A DNA stretch of 64,000 nt from an uncultured Flavobacteriales bacterium (GCA_943788755.1 CALSRM010000004.1:124001-188000); one strand, 5' to 3'; positions 26,128 through 36,745 are shown, counted from the stretch's first letter. Translations and numbers: made by a program. The notes: generated from the letters alone by a model not told the origin.

Positions 26128-27285
26128 TCAATAAAATGTGTTGCCAGATTTTGCCATTCTTCGAAGCATTGGACTACACCTATAACGATCTTCTAAATAT
26201 TCATTATACAAATCATCCAAGCCATCTACACATTCCTGAATTCCTATTTCATCTGCCCAAGCTAATAACCCTTTAGGATAATTCACTCCTTTTGTCATTG
26301 CTAAATCTATATCTTCTTTGGAAGCTACATTCAGGAACAAAGCATCAGCTGCCTCGTTAATCAACATCACTAGTACTCTCCATACAATTTGATCTCCTAA
26401 ATCTTTATTTTCATTTGCGATAGGCATTTCTCCTCCTTCTGCATAATCATAGTATCCCCTACCCGATTTACGACCGTACCATCCAGCCTCTGAATGTCTT
26501 TTTTGCGTAAATGAAGGTCTGTATCGTTGATCATAATAAAACGCCGCAAATACAGTCTCAGTAACCGTATAGTTTATATCATTCCCTATAAAATCCATTA
26601 GCGTAAATGGGCCCATTCTAAAACCAGCAATTTCTTTCATTGCCCAATCAATAGTAGCAAAATCTGCAATTCCTTCCTCATAAATTCGCAATGCCTCACC
26701 GTAAAATGGACGTGCTACTCTATTCACAATAAATCCTGGAGTGTCTTTTGCTAAAACAGTTATTTTATTCCAACTGTCTACCAAACCTCTAGTTTCTTTG
26801 GTTATTGCATCTGAAGTTTGAATTGCAGGAATAATTTCTACCAATGGCATCAAAGGAGCAGGATTAAAAAAGTGAAGACCTATTACTCTATTTGGATTTT
26901 TACAAGCTGCTGCAATTGCAGCAACAGATAGTGATGAAGTATTAGTGGATAGAATACAATCATCTCCACAAATCTCTTCCAACTGACTAAACACTGATTT
27001 CTTTATCTCTAAGTTCTCGACAATTGCTTCAATAACAATCCTAGACCCTTGCATTTGGTTTAAGCTGGATGCAGGAGTAATTCTATCAAATATTTCAATA
27101 GAAGTAGCCGCATCTATTCTTCCTTTTTCAACCAAACGAGCTAAAATCTTTTGCAATTTTTTCATTGCTTTCTCCAACGCATCTTGATTGGTATCGAATA
27201 GCACAACTTCATGTCCGGCAGCAGCAGCAACTTGCGCAATCCCACTTCCCATCGATCCTGATCCTATAACTCCAACTTTTATCAT
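26128..27285 (-). CDS. 3-hydroxyacyl-CoA dehydrogenase (3-hydroxybutyryl-CoA type)
   Basis: A 385-residue NAD-dependent enzyme oxidising 3-hydroxyacyl-CoA. It has the N-terminal Rossmann loop VGVIGSGSMGSGIAQ (residues 4-18) with the acidic residue of LFDTN, the catalytic region STNTSSLS, NRVIGLHFFNPAPLMPLVEI (His of the catalytic pair) and DTPGFIVNRVARPFYGEA, then two C-terminal helical domains (one around AGFRMGPFTLMDFIG, one around GVNYPKGLLAWAD). Size suits a PaaH-like enzyme of phenylacetate, fatty-acid or butanoate metabolism. It is monocistronic here. Confidence 0.9.
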   Translation of the reverse strand: MIKVGVIGSGSMGSGIAQVAAAAGHEVVLFDTNQDALEKAMKKLQKILARLVEKGRIDAATSIEIFDRITPASSLNQMQGSRIVIEAIVENLEIKKSVFSQLEEICGDDCILSTNTSSLSVAAIAAACKNPNRVIGLHFFNPAPLMPLVEIIPAIQTSDAITKETRGLVDSWNKITVLAKDTPGFIVNRVARPFYGEALRIYEEGIADFATIDWAMKEIAGFRMGPFTLMDFIGNDINYTVTETVFAAFYYDQRYRPSFTQKRHSEAGWYGRKSGRGYYDYAEGGEMPIANENKDLGDQIVWRVLVMLINEAADALFLNVASKEDIDLAMTKGVNYPKGLLAWADEIGIQECVDGLDDLYNEYLEDRYRCSPMLRRMAKSGNTFY

Positions 27286-27371
27286 TCTGTATTTTTCTGT
27301 GAAGATAGAAAATCAGGATAATAAACTTGTGTTTCATTGGCAAAATCCTCTTTTCTAACTTACTTTGCAAC

Positions 27372-28382
27372 ATGAAAATTTCAGCATCCATTTTTTCTGA
27401 TAGTGAGAAAAACATTCTTACTACCATTGATAACTTAAATAGCTATCATGTGGATGTAATCCATGTAGACTGTAAAAACAGGCTATCCATTTTTGATGAT
27501 ATTAAAGTTATTCGTGAGAATTCTAATTTACCAATTGACTTGCACATTATCACCGATAATCCGAAAGCTTATTATGCTGGAATTATTGAATATAATATTG
27601 AATATGTCACATTTCAATACGAAGAATTAAAAGAGAAAATACTTTCTATACCATCGGAATACAAAGGTAAGTTAGGAATTGGAATAACAACTTTTACAGA
27701 CATTTCTATTTTTGAAAACTATAAAGATTCATTTGATTTTATTTTAATGATGGCTACAATTCCTGGCGAAAGTGGCGGGAAATTTGACAAGTCAAACTTT
27801 ACTAAAATTAGAGAATTCAGTCAGCTTTACCCTGAGAAAAAAATTCATGTTGATGGAGGCGTAAACGCAGAAGTTTCATTTATTCTTAGAAATATGGGAG
27901 TTTACCTTTCTGTTTCTGGATCTTATTTATTCAACTCTGTTTCTATTGGATCTGCATTGTTGAACTTAAAACTAAATGAAGTTGAATCACATTTTTTAGT
28001 GAAAGATTTCATGCAAAAAACGGATTCTTCTCCTATAATAAACAGCAAGGATTTGACCTTAGAAAGATTATTACTTACCTTAAAAAAAGGAGCTTTAGGT
28101 TTTGCAATAATTAATGATGAAAATGACAAATTTGCAGGAATAATCGGAAACGCAGATTTGCGAAACGGCTTATTAAAACATGTAAATGATTTGAATAGCT
28201 TGAACATGCAAGAGCTCATAAATCCTAACCCACTAGTGATTAATGAGAATATTAATGTGCATGAAATGCTTCAATTTATTAAAAAACAAACTAAGCCCGT
28301 AATCTATTTACCGGTAGTCAATAACGATAATAAAACGGTAGGGATAGTTAGTTTCCTCAACCTAATCAAAGGAGAATTATGA
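27372..28382 (+). CDS. ribulose-phosphate 3-epimerase-like barrel fused to CBS domains
   Basis: About 336 residues from ATG 27372 (MKISASIF). Residues 1-215 follow the ribulose-phosphate 3-epimerase barrel: IHVDCKN (His31, Asp33), DLHII (His58), FILMMATIPGESGGKFD (for the family VNPGFGGQ), IHVDGGVN (Asp) and SGSYLF (phosphate site). All four metal or acid-base residues appear kept. Residues 225-335 look like a CBS pair (LVKDFMQKTDSSPIINSK, MQELINPNPLVINENINVHEM), which usually senses adenine nucleotides. The stop overlaps the ATG of the DAHP synthase gene by 4 bp. The fusion is unusual; the substrate is unknown. Confidence 0.72.
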   Translation: MKISASIFSDSEKNILTTIDNLNSYHVDVIHVDCKNRLSIFDDIKVIRENSNLPIDLHIITDNPKAYYAGIIEYNIEYVTFQYEELKEKILSIPSEYKGKLGIGITTFTDISIFENYKDSFDFILMMATIPGESGGKFDKSNFTKIREFSQLYPEKKIHVDGGVNAEVSFILRNMGVYLSVSGSYLFNSVSIGSALLNLKLNEVESHFLVKDFMQKTDSSPIINSKDLTLERLLLTLKKGALGFAIINDENDKFAGIIGNADLRNGLLKHVNDLNSLNMQELINPNPLVINENINVHEMLQFIKKQTKPVIYLPVVNNDNKTVGIVSFLNLIKGEL

Positions 28383-29377
28383 TCATACATTTAAAAGAAA
28401 ATATTGACGCAAATAAAGTTGAAGAACTTGCTGCACAAAGCAAATCTATTGCGTTAAAAACAGGTAGCTATGCGCGTTTAATCACTTCTTCAAGCATTAA
28501 AGAACTTCCTTCTTTTTTAGATGATTATACCGATGAGTTCTTTACGATGGATTCAGATATCCAATTAGCTAGTAAAGACTACAAAAGCGATATTAAAGAA
28601 ATAGATTTCGACACTTTTAAAATTGGAGGAACTACCAATAACACTGTTTTGATTGGCGGACCTTGTTCTGTAGAGTCTGAAGAACAAATAAATGCAAGTG
28701 CTGAACATTTAATCTCTATGGGGTTAAAGACGCTGAGAGCTGGCTGTTTCAAGCCTAGAACTACACCTTATTCTTTTCAAGGAATGGGAATGGAAGGCCT
28801 GATGCTATTGGTGAAAATGAGAGAAAAGCATGGTTTAAAAATCGTTACTGAAGTTAGAGATTCCACGCATGTTCAAGCGATTATCGAACACAGTGATGTT
28901 ATCCAAATCGGCGCAAAATCAATGTATGACCACGGTATTTTAAAAGCTTGCGGAAAACAAAACAAACCTGTTCTTTTAAAAAGGGGTTTTGGAACAACTC
29001 TTCAAGAGTTTGTTCAATGTGCTGAATTTATTTTATCATCTGGAAATCCAAATGTTATTCTTTGCGAAAGAGGTTTAAGAACTTTCGAAACAAAGACAAG
29101 ATTTACATTGGACCTTTGTGGTGTTGCATGGTTAAAAGAAAAAACAAACTTGCCACTTATATTAGATCCTAGTCATGCTATGGGTCATGCTTTTGGTGTT
29201 CCTGATTTAGCAAGAGCTTGCACAGCAATGAACATAGACGGGCTATTAGTTGAAATGCACCCAAATCCAAAAGTGGCAAAATCCGACGCAAGTCAACAAT
29301 TGAATTTTGAAGAGTTTAAAGCAATGAGAAACTCTCTTGATCCAATCGCTAATGCAGTTGGAAAAACAATCATATAA
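28379..29377 (+). CDS. aroF: 3-deoxy-7-phosphoheptulonate (DAHP) synthase, AroF type (class I beta)
   Basis: A 332-residue enzyme that condenses PEP and erythrose-4-phosphate as the first shikimate step. The first 70 residues are a ferredoxin-like N-terminal domain. The barrel shows IGGPCSVESEEQ, AGCFKPRTTPYSFQGMG (the KPR(T/S) motif that separates DAHP synthases from the KANR motif of KDO-8-P synthases), QIGAKSMYDHGIL, LLKRGFGTT, GLRTFETKTRFTLDL and DPSHAMGH. It is translationally coupled to the epimerase-CBS gene (4 bp overlap) and the phosphatase gene (1 bp). Confidence 0.92.
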   Translation: MIIHLKENIDANKVEELAAQSKSIALKTGSYARLITSSSIKELPSFLDDYTDEFFTMDSDIQLASKDYKSDIKEIDFDTFKIGGTTNNTVLIGGPCSVESEEQINASAEHLISMGLKTLRAGCFKPRTTPYSFQGMGMEGLMLLVKMREKHGLKIVTEVRDSTHVQAIIEHSDVIQIGAKSMYDHGILKACGKQNKPVLLKRGFGTTLQEFVQCAEFILSSGNPNVILCERGLRTFETKTRFTLDLCGVAWLKEKTNLPLILDPSHAMGHAFGVPDLARACTAMNIDGLLVEMHPNPKVAKSDASQQLNFEEFKAMRNSLDPIANAVGKTII

Positions 29378-29853
29378 TGGCGTTAAGTAAGATAAAATTT
29401 GTTGTTTGTGATGTTGACGGAACATTAACCGATGGAGGCATGTACATCACATCAGAAGGCACTCATTTCAAACGTTTCAATACCAAGGATGGTATGGCCG
29501 TAAAAATGCTTTATCAAAATGGCTATCACGTTGGGTTAATCAGCCACAGTAAGACTACTGAAATGGTTACTGAAAGAGCGAATATGCTTAACATTAAACA
29601 TTGCTATGTTGGTGGTGATGACAAGCTTACTATCCTTAATAAATGGGTTTCTGAATTGGGAATATCTCTGGAAGAAGTAGCCTTTTTAGGAGACGACAAC
29701 AACGACAAAAATGTTATGGAACACGTTGGACTTTCTGCGTGCCCAAGTGATTCTAGCAAAAGAATATTGAATACCGCAGATATTATTCTTGAAAGAAAAG
29801 GCGGCGATGCTTGTTTACGTGAATTTGTTGAAGAACACTTAGGATTGGAATAA
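29377..29853 (+). CDS. HAD-family phosphatase, KdsC-like
   Basis: A 158-residue HAD phosphatase without cap domain. Motif I is VVCDVDGTLTDGGMY (nucleophile Asp, acid Asp two residues on), motif II is the Ser in GLISHSK, and motif III/IV are GGDDKLTIL and FLGDDNNDKNVM. The family includes KdsC (KDO-8-phosphate phosphatase) and the phosphatase domain of sugar-acid cytidylyltransferases. The coupling to a DAHP synthase, not a KDO-8-P synthase, makes the substrate uncertain. Its start overlaps the aroF stop by 1 bp (TAATG). Confidence 0.87.
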   Translation: MALSKIKFVVCDVDGTLTDGGMYITSEGTHFKRFNTKDGMAVKMLYQNGYHVGLISHSKTTEMVTERANMLNIKHCYVGGDDKLTILNKWVSELGISLEEVAFLGDDNNDKNVMEHVGLSACPSDSSKRILNTADIILERKGGDACLREFVEEHLGLE

Positions 29854-29863
29854 GAAATATAAA

Positions 29864-30058
29864 ATGTTTATCGTTTACATCTTTCAAAACAAAAAAAAAC
29901 GTATCACTCAAATTGGATTTACCGAAGACTTAATTGAAACGCATAAACTGCTTGAAAAAAAGTTTAAAACAAAGTTGTCTTTGGTTGGGCAAGAAAAATA
30001 TAAGTCAAAAAAAGATGCAATGATTCGGGTGAAGCAATTGCGTAATAAAGTTAAATAA
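29864..30058 (+). CDS. degenerate GIY-YIG-like small protein
   Basis: A 64-residue basic protein. MFIVYIFQN and IGFTEDLIETHKL resemble the start of a GIY-YIG nuclease domain, and YKSKKDAMIRVKQLRNKVK resembles its end, but the second Tyr of the core (YIG) is Gln-Ile-Gly and the catalytic Arg is not in place. It could be a non-nuclease descendant. It lies 10 bp after the phosphatase gene and converges on ilvA with a single base between the stop codons. Confidence 0.5.
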   Translation: MFIVYIFQNKKKRITQIGFTEDLIETHKLLEKKFKTKLSLVGQEKYKSKKDAMIRVKQLRNKVK

Positions 30059-30059
30059 C

Positions 30060-31310
30060 CTAAACCAAAAATTGGAATAAATCTGGTTTGTCGTTCAAGT
30101 ATTCACCAAAAAAACCCTTTTCTTTCATTCTTTGCTGAAGCGCATCAAGTGTTGAAGAATTTTCAAGCTCTACTCCGACTACAGCTGGTCCCATATTCCG
30201 ATTGTGTTTTTTTGTATACTCAAAATGTGTAATATCGTCATTTGGTCCTAAAATATCTGCTACAAATTCTTTCAATGCCCCTGCTCTTTGCGGAAAACTT
30301 ATTATGAAATAGTGTTTCAAATTTGCATGTAAAAGAGCTCTCTCCTTAATCTCCTCAGTTCGTGTTATATCGTTATTACTACCACTGACCAAGCAGACAA
30401 CATTCTTCCCTTGTATCTCATCTTTAAATTGATTCAGTGCAGCTATAGTAAGTGCCCCTGCCGGCTCCACAACAATTGCATCTTTATTGTACAAATCAAG
30501 TATCGTTTGGCATACTTCCCCTTCTTTTACAATAGCCATGCCTGATAAATACTGCTGACAAAGGTCAAAATTTAAATCCCCTACTCTTTGAACAGAAGCT
30601 CCATCTATAAATTTATCAATGTGATCTAATTTAACATTAACCCCCTTTTCTAAAGAAGTCGACATGGAAGGTGCGCCAAATGGTTCAACTCCTATGACTT
30701 TTGTATTTGGAGATAACTCATTAAAGATGGATGACATGCCAGCAGCAACTCCTCCTCCGCCTACAGGCAAAAACAAATAATCTATTTCTTCTTTTGATTG
30801 CTCTAAAATTTCTAAGGCGATTGTCGCTTGACCTTCAATTACTTTTTCATCATCAAACGGATGCACAAAACTCATCTTATTATCCGCGCAATATTCTTTT
30901 GCAGAAAAGGAAGCATCATCAAATGTGTCGCCAGTTATTACAATTTCTATAAATGCACCACCAAACATTTTAACTTGTTCTATTTTCTGTTTTGGTGTTG
31001 GAGTTGGCATAAAAACTACCCCTTTTACTTTTAGTTTAAAACAAGAGAAAGCAACACCTTGCGCATGATTTCCAGCACTCGCACAAACCACTCCTCGATT
31101 TAATTGATCCTGCGACAAAGAAGCAATTTTATTATAAGCCCCTCGTATTTTATAAGACCTAACCTGTTGTAAATCTTCTCGTTTCAACACTATATTAGAT
31201 GAAAATTTTTGTACTAAATTCTCATTCCGCATCAAGGGTGTTTTTAAGGCAACATCGCTTAAAAGTATTGCAGCCTTTTTAACATTCTCCAAACTAACTT
31301 GAGCTCTCAT
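30060..31310 (-). CDS. ilvA: threonine dehydratase (threonine ammonia-lyase)
   Basis: A 416-residue PLP enzyme that makes 2-oxobutanoate from threonine, the entry to isoleucine synthesis. It shows the PLP lysine in VRSYKIRGAYNKI (about residue 50), SAGNHAQGVAFSC, the glycine loop LPVGGGGVAAG and SGSNNDITRTEEI, then a single short ACT-like regulatory domain (YFIISFPQRAGALKEF). The short form with one ACT-like domain is typical of Bacteroidota. It is the last gene of the leftward ilv operon, 1 bp after ilvC. Confidence 0.93.
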   Translation of the reverse strand: MRAQVSLENVKKAAILLSDVALKTPLMRNENLVQKFSSNIVLKREDLQQVRSYKIRGAYNKIASLSQDQLNRGVVCASAGNHAQGVAFSCFKLKVKGVVFMPTPTPKQKIEQVKMFGGAFIEIVITGDTFDDASFSAKEYCADNKMSFVHPFDDEKVIEGQATIALEILEQSKEEIDYLFLPVGGGGVAAGMSSIFNELSPNTKVIGVEPFGAPSMSTSLEKGVNVKLDHIDKFIDGASVQRVGDLNFDLCQQYLSGMAIVKEGEVCQTILDLYNKDAIVVEPAGALTIAALNQFKDEIQGKNVVCLVSGSNNDITRTEEIKERALLHANLKHYFIISFPQRAGALKEFVADILGPNDDITHFEYTKKHNRNMGPAVVGVELENSSTLDALQQRMKEKGFFGEYLNDKPDLFQFLV

Positions 31311-31311
31311 C

Positions 31312-32790
31312 TTATTCGCTTAGTTCCAACTTTTTCATTTGGGTCATTGACAACCTTAACCTAGCGCCAACTTTTTCGATTGGATGGTTTTTCACCTTAC
31401 TATTTAATTCATCTATACTATCAACGCTAATGTAGCTTGGATTAAAAAATGGCTTACCGACCAGATCTTTATCGACTGAGGCGATAAAATCTTTCAATAA
31501 AGGCTTACATGCATGATTAAACAAATAACATCCGTATTCCGCAGTATCAGATATCACGCGATTCATTTCATACAACTTTTTTCTAGCTATAGTATTGGCA
31601 ATTAATGGTGCTTCATGCAATGATTCATAATAAGCTGATTCCGGCTTTATACCGTTTTCAACCATTGTTTCAAAGGCTAATTCCACTCCGGCTTTAGTAA
31701 ATGCTATCATCAATAAACCATTATCAAAAAACTCCTGATTAGATATGTTTTCTTCAGTCTCGATAGCCTTTTCAAATGCTGTCTCTCCCGTTTCTGCTCT
31801 CCAAGTTAACAACTCAAAATCATTGTTTGCCCAATCCTTCATCATCATCAAAGAGAAATCTCCAGATAAAACATCTTTCATATGTTTTTCAAACAAGGGC
31901 TTCATTAAGGCTTTCAATTCATTTGCCAACTCATTTGTCTTTAACTTAGATGAATCATCTAATCGGTTCATCATTTGCGTTAAACCACCATGCTTCAATT
32001 CTTCCGTTATAGCTTCCCAACCATATTGAACCAATTTAGAAGCATATCCAGCATCTATTCCATTTTCAATCATTTTATCAAAATAAAGAAGTGAGCCCGT
32101 TTGTAAGACACCACAAAGAATAGTCTGCTCTCCCATTAAATCAGATTTAACTTCAGCAACAAAAGATGAATTTAAGACTCCCGCCATATGGCCTCCGGTT
32201 GCAACAGCGTAAGCTTTTGCAATTTCTAAGCCATCACCATTTGGGTTGTTTTCTGGATGAACTGCGATTAATGTAGGGACACCAAAACCTCTTTTATACT
32301 CTTCTCTAACCTCTGAGCCTGGAGATTTTGGTGCCATCATTATCACCGTTAAATCTTCACGAACTTTCATCCCTTCTTCAACAATGTTAAAGCCATGAGA
32401 ATAGGACAAGGTAGCTCCCAATTTCATTAGTGGCATTACTTTACTTACAACATCCGTATGTTGTTTATCTGGAGTCAAGTTGATTACTAAATCCGCAGTT
32501 GGAATCATTTCTTGATACGTTCCTACTTCAAATTTATTCTCAGCCGCATTCAAGTAAGATTGGCGCTTAGTATCGATTGCCTCCTCTCTTAATGCATAAG
32601 CAACATTCAGTCCTGAATCTCTCATATTGAGCCCTTGATTTAATCCTTGAGCTCCACACCCAACAATTACGACCTTTTTATTTTTAAGTTTTTCAACTCC
32701 ATTGACAAATTCAGAGCTATCCATAAAATCGCATTTTCCAAGCTGCAAAAGTTGGTCTTCTCGTGATAGTAAATTGTAATAATTTTCCAT
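31312..32790 (-). CDS. ilvC: ketol-acid reductoisomerase, class II
   Basis: A 492-residue enzyme (long, class II form) that isomerises and reduces acetolactate or acetohydroxybutyrate with NADPH. The nucleotide loop is [21 protein letters not shown] (about 37-57) and the Arg/Ser-rich specificity loop follows ([11 protein letters not shown]). [32 protein letters not shown]-like [14 protein letters not shown] and the duplicated helical domain (AYESLHE-type [13 protein letters not shown]) complete the fold. It lies between ilvN and ilvA. Confidence 0.95.
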   Translation of the reverse strand: MENYYNLLSREDQLLQLGKCDFMDSSEFVNGVEKLKNKKVVIVGCGAQGLNQGLNMRDSGLNVAYALREEAIDTKRQSYLNAAENKFEVGTYQEMIPTADLVINLTPDKQHTDVVSKVMPLMKLGATLSYSHGFNIVEEGMKVREDLTVIMMAPKSPGSEVREEYKRGFGVPTLIAVHPENNPNGDGLEIAKAYAVATGGHMAGVLNSSFVAEVKSDLMGEQTILCGVLQTGSLLYFDKMIENGIDAGYASKLVQYGWEAITEELKHGGLTQMMNRLDDSSKLKTNELANELKALMKPLFEKHMKDVLSGDFSLMMMKDWANNDFELLTWRAETGETAFEKAIETEENISNQEFFDNGLLMIAFTKAGVELAFETMVENGIKPESAYYESLHEAPLIANTIARKKLYEMNRVISDTAEYGCYLFNHACKPLLKDFIASVDKDLVGKPFFNPSYISVDSIDELNSKVKNHPIEKVGARLRLSMTQMKKLELSE

Positions 32791-32803
32791 TGCTTCTATT
32801 TTT

Positions 32804-33337
32804 TTAATCTTGTGTATTTTCTAATTCTTCAACTATTGATTTCAATGTTTTCATGGGCTTGGTAATCGCTACTCTACCCGATCTGACAAACTCCAGCATG
32901 CCATAGGGCTCTAGCTCATCGAAAAGTGCTTGTGTTTCAGCTTTATGACCTGTTTTTTCAATAACCGTAAATGCAGGTTCAACCGACAAAACTCTAGCAT
33001 GGTGAGCTCTCACTATTTTCTCAGCCTCCCCGCCAGATAGCAATACTTCAGTAGGTACTTTGTATAAAGCTATTTCCTGATAAACCACCTCTGAATCCTT
33101 GTGATAAACAGCCTTAACCACCTCAACCTGTTTTTCAAGTTGAAGAACAACCTTCTTAACCATGTCTTCAGCTTCACTTATTACAAGTGTATAGCGATGA
33201 ATATTTGGTATTTCACTTTCTGATGCTGCAATACTCTCAATATTTATTTTTCTTCGAGTAAATATTATTGTTACTCTGTTTAGCATTCCGACTATATCTT
33301 CGGTGAAAACCGATATTGTATATCTTTCTTTTTTCAT
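32804..33337 (-). CDS. ilvN: acetolactate synthase small (regulatory) subunit
   Basis: A 177-residue protein with an N-terminal ACT domain ([31 protein letters not shown]) that binds the feedback inhibitor valine, and a C-terminal domain ([41 protein letters not shown]) that stimulates the large subunit. It begins 1 bp after the ilvB stop and lies 13 bp before ilvC. Confidence 0.94.
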   Translation of the reverse strand: MKKERYTISVFTEDIVGMLNRVTIIFTRRKINIESIAASESEIPNIHRYTLVISEAEDMVKKVVLQLEKQVEVVKAVYHKDSEVVYQEIALYKVPTEVLLSGGEAEKIVRAHHARVLSVEPAFTVIEKTGHKAETQALFDELEPYGMLEFVRSGRVAITKPMKTLKSIVEELENTQD

Positions 33338-33338
33338 T

Positions 33339-35072
33339 TTACTTTAGTCTTATCTCGCTCACTGAAGCTCCCGTTGGCACCATTGGAAAAACATTATTCT
33401 CTTTGCCAACTATTGCCTCTAAAAAATAGGCTCCTTTATGATTTAACATTTCCTCAATTGCATCAGCTAATTCCTCTCGTTTTACTACCTTTTTAGTTGC
33501 TATACCATATCCCGAAACAATCCTCTGAAAATCAGGGTTAACCATAGTTGTTGATGCATATCGTTTTTCAAAAAACATCTCTTGCCATTGCCTAACCATT
33601 CCCAAAAATTCGTTATTCAAGACAACTATTTTAACATCAACCCCATATTGAAACATAGTTCCCAATTCTTGAAGGGTCATCTGAAAACCACCATCACCAA
33701 TAACAGCAACCACTTGTTTATTTGGTTGGCCCATTTTTGCGCCAATAGCAGCTGGCAAACAAAACCCCATAGTTCCTAAACCACCGGAGGTTATCATGGA
33801 TTTCGTTTGTTTGAATTTAAAATATCTGCAAGACATCATTTGATGCTGTCCTACGTCTGTCACTACTATATTATTGTGATCGGACTGAACATTTATTTCA
33901 TTTATTACTTCACCCATTGTCATTTTTTCAGTTGAGGGGTAAAGCTCGTTTTCAATTACTTCCGCATATTCTTCCTTTTCTAATGCTCTAAATTTATTTA
34001 GCCATTCTGAATGGCTATTTTCTTTAACTATTTTAGATAATTCGAATAGCGCTTCTTTGGCGTCCGCAATAACAGGGATATCTGCATGCACATTTTTACT
34101 AACCTCTGACGGATCTATTTCTATATGTATAATTTTTGCTTGCTTTGCATACCTGCTTAAATCGCCTGTTATTCTATCATCGAAACGCATACCAATCGCA
34201 ATCAATACGTCACATTCGTTGGTGAGTTTATTAGGAGCATAATTCCCATGCATACCTAACATCCCAACATTTAAATAGTGATCCGATTCCAGGGCAGATA
34301 GCCCTAATATTGTCCAAGCAGAGGGTATCCCTGTTTTTTCGATAAAAGCTTTAAATTCTTTCTCAGCATCAGACAAGATTATTCCTTGACCAAACAATAT
34401 AAATGGACGTTTAGCGCTATTAATTAAATTAGCTGCTGCTTTTACCGAATCCAAATCTAATTTTGGTTTAGGTTGGTAGCTTCGCATTCCCGTGAATGGA
34501 ACATAGTTAAAATCTACTTTTCCAAACTGTGCATCTTTGGTGATATCCACTAATACCGGTCCCGGCTTACCAGAACGTGCTATGTAAAAAGCCTTTGCTA
34601 TTGCCATTGGTATTTCTTCTGCCCGAGTAACTTGAAAATTCCATTTTGTGACTGGCATTGAAATTCCAACAACATCCGTTTCTTGAAAAGCGTCCGTCCC
34701 TAATAAATGACTAGTAACTTGCCCTGTGATACAAACTAAAGGAGTTGAATCAATTTGCGCATCTGCTATTCCTGTTATCAAGTTGGTTGCTCCGGGGCCT
34801 GAAGTTGCAATACAAACGCCCACTTTTCCTGTTGCTCTTGCATATCCTTGGGCTGCGTGTACCGCCCCTTGTTCATGTCTTGCTAAAACATGTTTCAGCT
34901 CCTGTTCAACATCATATAATGCATCATATACAGGCATAATAGCTCCTCCTGGATATCCAAACATCAAATCTACACCTTCAGCAATTAAAGCTTGAACTAC
35001 TGCTTGTGAACCAGTCATTAATCCTAACTTCGGCATTGTATTTTTAACTTCTAAGGTTTCCATTTTATTCAT
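33339..35072 (-). CDS. ilvB: acetolactate synthase large (catalytic) subunit
   Basis: A thiamine-diphosphate enzyme of about 577 residues making acetolactate and acetohydroxybutyrate. It has VQALIAEGVDLMFGYPGGAIMP with the catalytic Glu in LARHEQGAVHAAQGYARATG, the FAD-binding middle domain, and the ThDP/Mg motif GDGGFQMTLQELGT with NNEFLGMVRQWQ near the C-terminus. I start at ATG 35072 (MNKMETLEV), one base after the ilvD stop; in-frame ATGs at 35084 and 35126 would run into ilvD. Confidence 0.95.
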   Translation of the reverse strand: MNKMETLEVKNTMPKLGLMTGSQAVVQALIAEGVDLMFGYPGGAIMPVYDALYDVEQELKHVLARHEQGAVHAAQGYARATGKVGVCIATSGPGATNLITGIADAQIDSTPLVCITGQVTSHLLGTDAFQETDVVGISMPVTKWNFQVTRAEEIPMAIAKAFYIARSGKPGPVLVDITKDAQFGKVDFNYVPFTGMRSYQPKPKLDLDSVKAAANLINSAKRPFILFGQGIILSDAEKEFKAFIEKTGIPSAWTILGLSALESDHYLNVGMLGMHGNYAPNKLTNECDVLIAIGMRFDDRITGDLSRYAKQAKIIHIEIDPSEVSKNVHADIPVIADAKEALFELSKIVKENSHSEWLNKFRALEKEEYAEVIENELYPSTEKMTMGEVINEINVQSDHNNIVVTDVGQHQMMSCRYFKFKQTKSMITSGGLGTMGFCLPAAIGAKMGQPNKQVVAVIGDGGFQMTLQELGTMFQYGVDVKIVVLNNEFLGMVRQWQEMFFEKRYASTTMVNPDFQRIVSGYGIATKKVVKREELADAIEEMLNHKGAYFLEAIVGKENNVFPMVPTGASVSEIRLK

Positions 35073-35073
35073 T

Positions 35074-36744
35074 TTAAAATTCATCTGTAACGCACCCTTC
35101 AGAGGCACATGAAACGGTTCTAGCATATTTATACATTACTCCTTTATTAAACTTTAATTCAGGAGCTTTCCATTTAAGCTTTCTTATTGCTAATTCTTGA
35201 TTAGAAACGTTCATATCTATTGTGTTTTTAACAGCGTTTATAGTTATGATATCTCCATTTTCTAATAATGCAATAGGACCCCCATCTTGCGCTTCTGGAG
35301 ATACATGTCCAACAACAAAACCGTGCGAACCACCAGAAAATCTACCGTCTGTTATCAAGGCAACATCGTTACCTAGACCAGCACCTATTATGGCAGCAGT
35401 TGGTTTTAACATTTCAGGCATTCCTGGCCCCCCCTTTGGACCTTCATAACGGATTACTACAACATCTCCTTTTTTCACCTCTCCCTTTCGGATTCCATCG
35501 GTAGCTTCATACTCAGAATTAAATACCCGAGCTGGCCCAATGAATTCTAGTCCCTCTTTTCCGGTGATTTTTGCGACAGCTCCTTTTGGAGATATATTCC
35601 CTTTTAAGACACGTAAATGACCAGTTGTTTTTATTGGATTATCTAAACTCCGGATTACTTTTTGACCAATTATTAAACTAGGTACATTTTTTAAATTTTC
35701 TGCTAAAGTTTTACCAGTCACCGTTAAACAATCACCATGCAGCATGTCATTTTCCAACATGAATTTTAATACTGCAGGAATTCCTCCAGCCTGGTGGACA
35801 TTCTCCATTAAAAATTCTCCACTTGGTTTTAAGTCTGCTAAAAATGGCGTAGAATCCGATATCTTTTGAAAATCATCCAATTTAAAATCTACATCGGCAG
35901 CCTTAGCAATTGCAAGAAAATGTAAAACAGCATTTGTAGATCCGCCCAAAACTGTCACGAGTCTTATCGCATTTTCCATTGATTTTCTCGTCACTATGTC
36001 CTTTGGCTTTATATCTTTCTCAAGCAACAAATGCATAGCTTCACCAGCCTTTACACTTTCTGTTTTCTTTTCAAAGCTCAAAGCCGGATTAGAAGAATTG
36101 TAAGGCAATGACATCCCAAGTGCTTCTATTGCTGATGCCATCGTATTTGCAGTATACATACCTCCACAAGCACCAGCTCCAGGACAAGCTTTTTTTATTA
36201 CCTCTTTGTACTCCTTATCATCAATCGTTCCAGCAACTTTTTGACCCCATGCTTCAAATGCTGAAACCACATCCAGTGGTTTATCATTATGACAACCAGA
36301 GGCAATCGTCCCACCATAAACCAATATGCTGGGCCTATTTAACCTCAACATTGCTATTAATGCTCCTGGCATATTCTTGTCACAACCAACTACAGTCACC
36401 AAACCATCATAAGACATAGCCTCGACTACGGTTTCCATAGAATCCGCTATGACATCTCTTGATGGAAGAGAAAATCGCATTCCAGGAGTACCCATTGATA
36501 TACCATCACTAACGCCTATTGTGTTAAAAACCAATCCTACTAAATCTGCATTTTTTGTGCCGTGCTTGACCTTTTGGGCAAGATCGTTCAAATGCATGTT
36601 ACATGGATTACCCTCATACCCTGTGCTAGCAATTCCAACAAATGCTTTAGAAAAATCTTCTTCCGTAAGACCTATTGCATGCAACATTGCCTGAGCCGCT
36701 GGCTGAGAATCATCTTGTGTTACTCTTTTGCTAAACTTATTCAT
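35074..36744 (-). CDS. ilvD: dihydroxy-acid dehydratase
   Basis: A 556-residue iron-sulfur dehydratase that makes the 2-oxo acid precursors of valine and isoleucine. Cluster and active-site cysteines are in [22 protein letters not shown] and [18 protein letters not shown], and the C-terminal part has [23 protein letters not shown]. It follows ilvE by 1 bp and precedes ilvB by 1 bp. Confidence 0.96.
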   Translation of the reverse strand: MNKFSKRVTQDDSQPAAQAMLHAIGLTEEDFSKAFVGIASTGYEGNPCNMHLNDLAQKVKHGTKNADLVGLVFNTIGVSDGISMGTPGMRFSLPSRDVIADSMETVVEAMSYDGLVTVVGCDKNMPGALIAMLRLNRPSILVYGGTIASGCHNDKPLDVVSAFEAWGQKVAGTIDDKEYKEVIKKACPGAGACGGMYTANTMASAIEALGMSLPYNSSNPALSFEKKTESVKAGEAMHLLLEKDIKPKDIVTRKSMENAIRLVTVLGGSTNAVLHFLAIAKAADVDFKLDDFQKISDSTPFLADLKPSGEFLMENVHQAGGIPAVLKFMLENDMLHGDCLTVTGKTLAENLKNVPSLIIGQKVIRSLDNPIKTTGHLRVLKGNISPKGAVAKITGKEGLEFIGPARVFNSEYEATDGIRKGEVKKGDVVVIRYEGPKGGPGMPEMLKPTAAIIGAGLGNDVALITDGRFSGGSHGFVVGHVSPEAQDGGPIALLENGDIITINAVKNTIDMNVSNQELAIRKLKWKAPELKFNKGVMYKYARTVSCASEGCVTDEF

Positions 36745-36745
36745 T

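Noticed and set aside
35126-35126. Upstream ATG (and 35084) as the ilvB start
   Set aside because: Both would make ilvB overlap the end of ilvD. The ATG at 35072 begins one base after the ilvD stop and keeps the family N-terminus.
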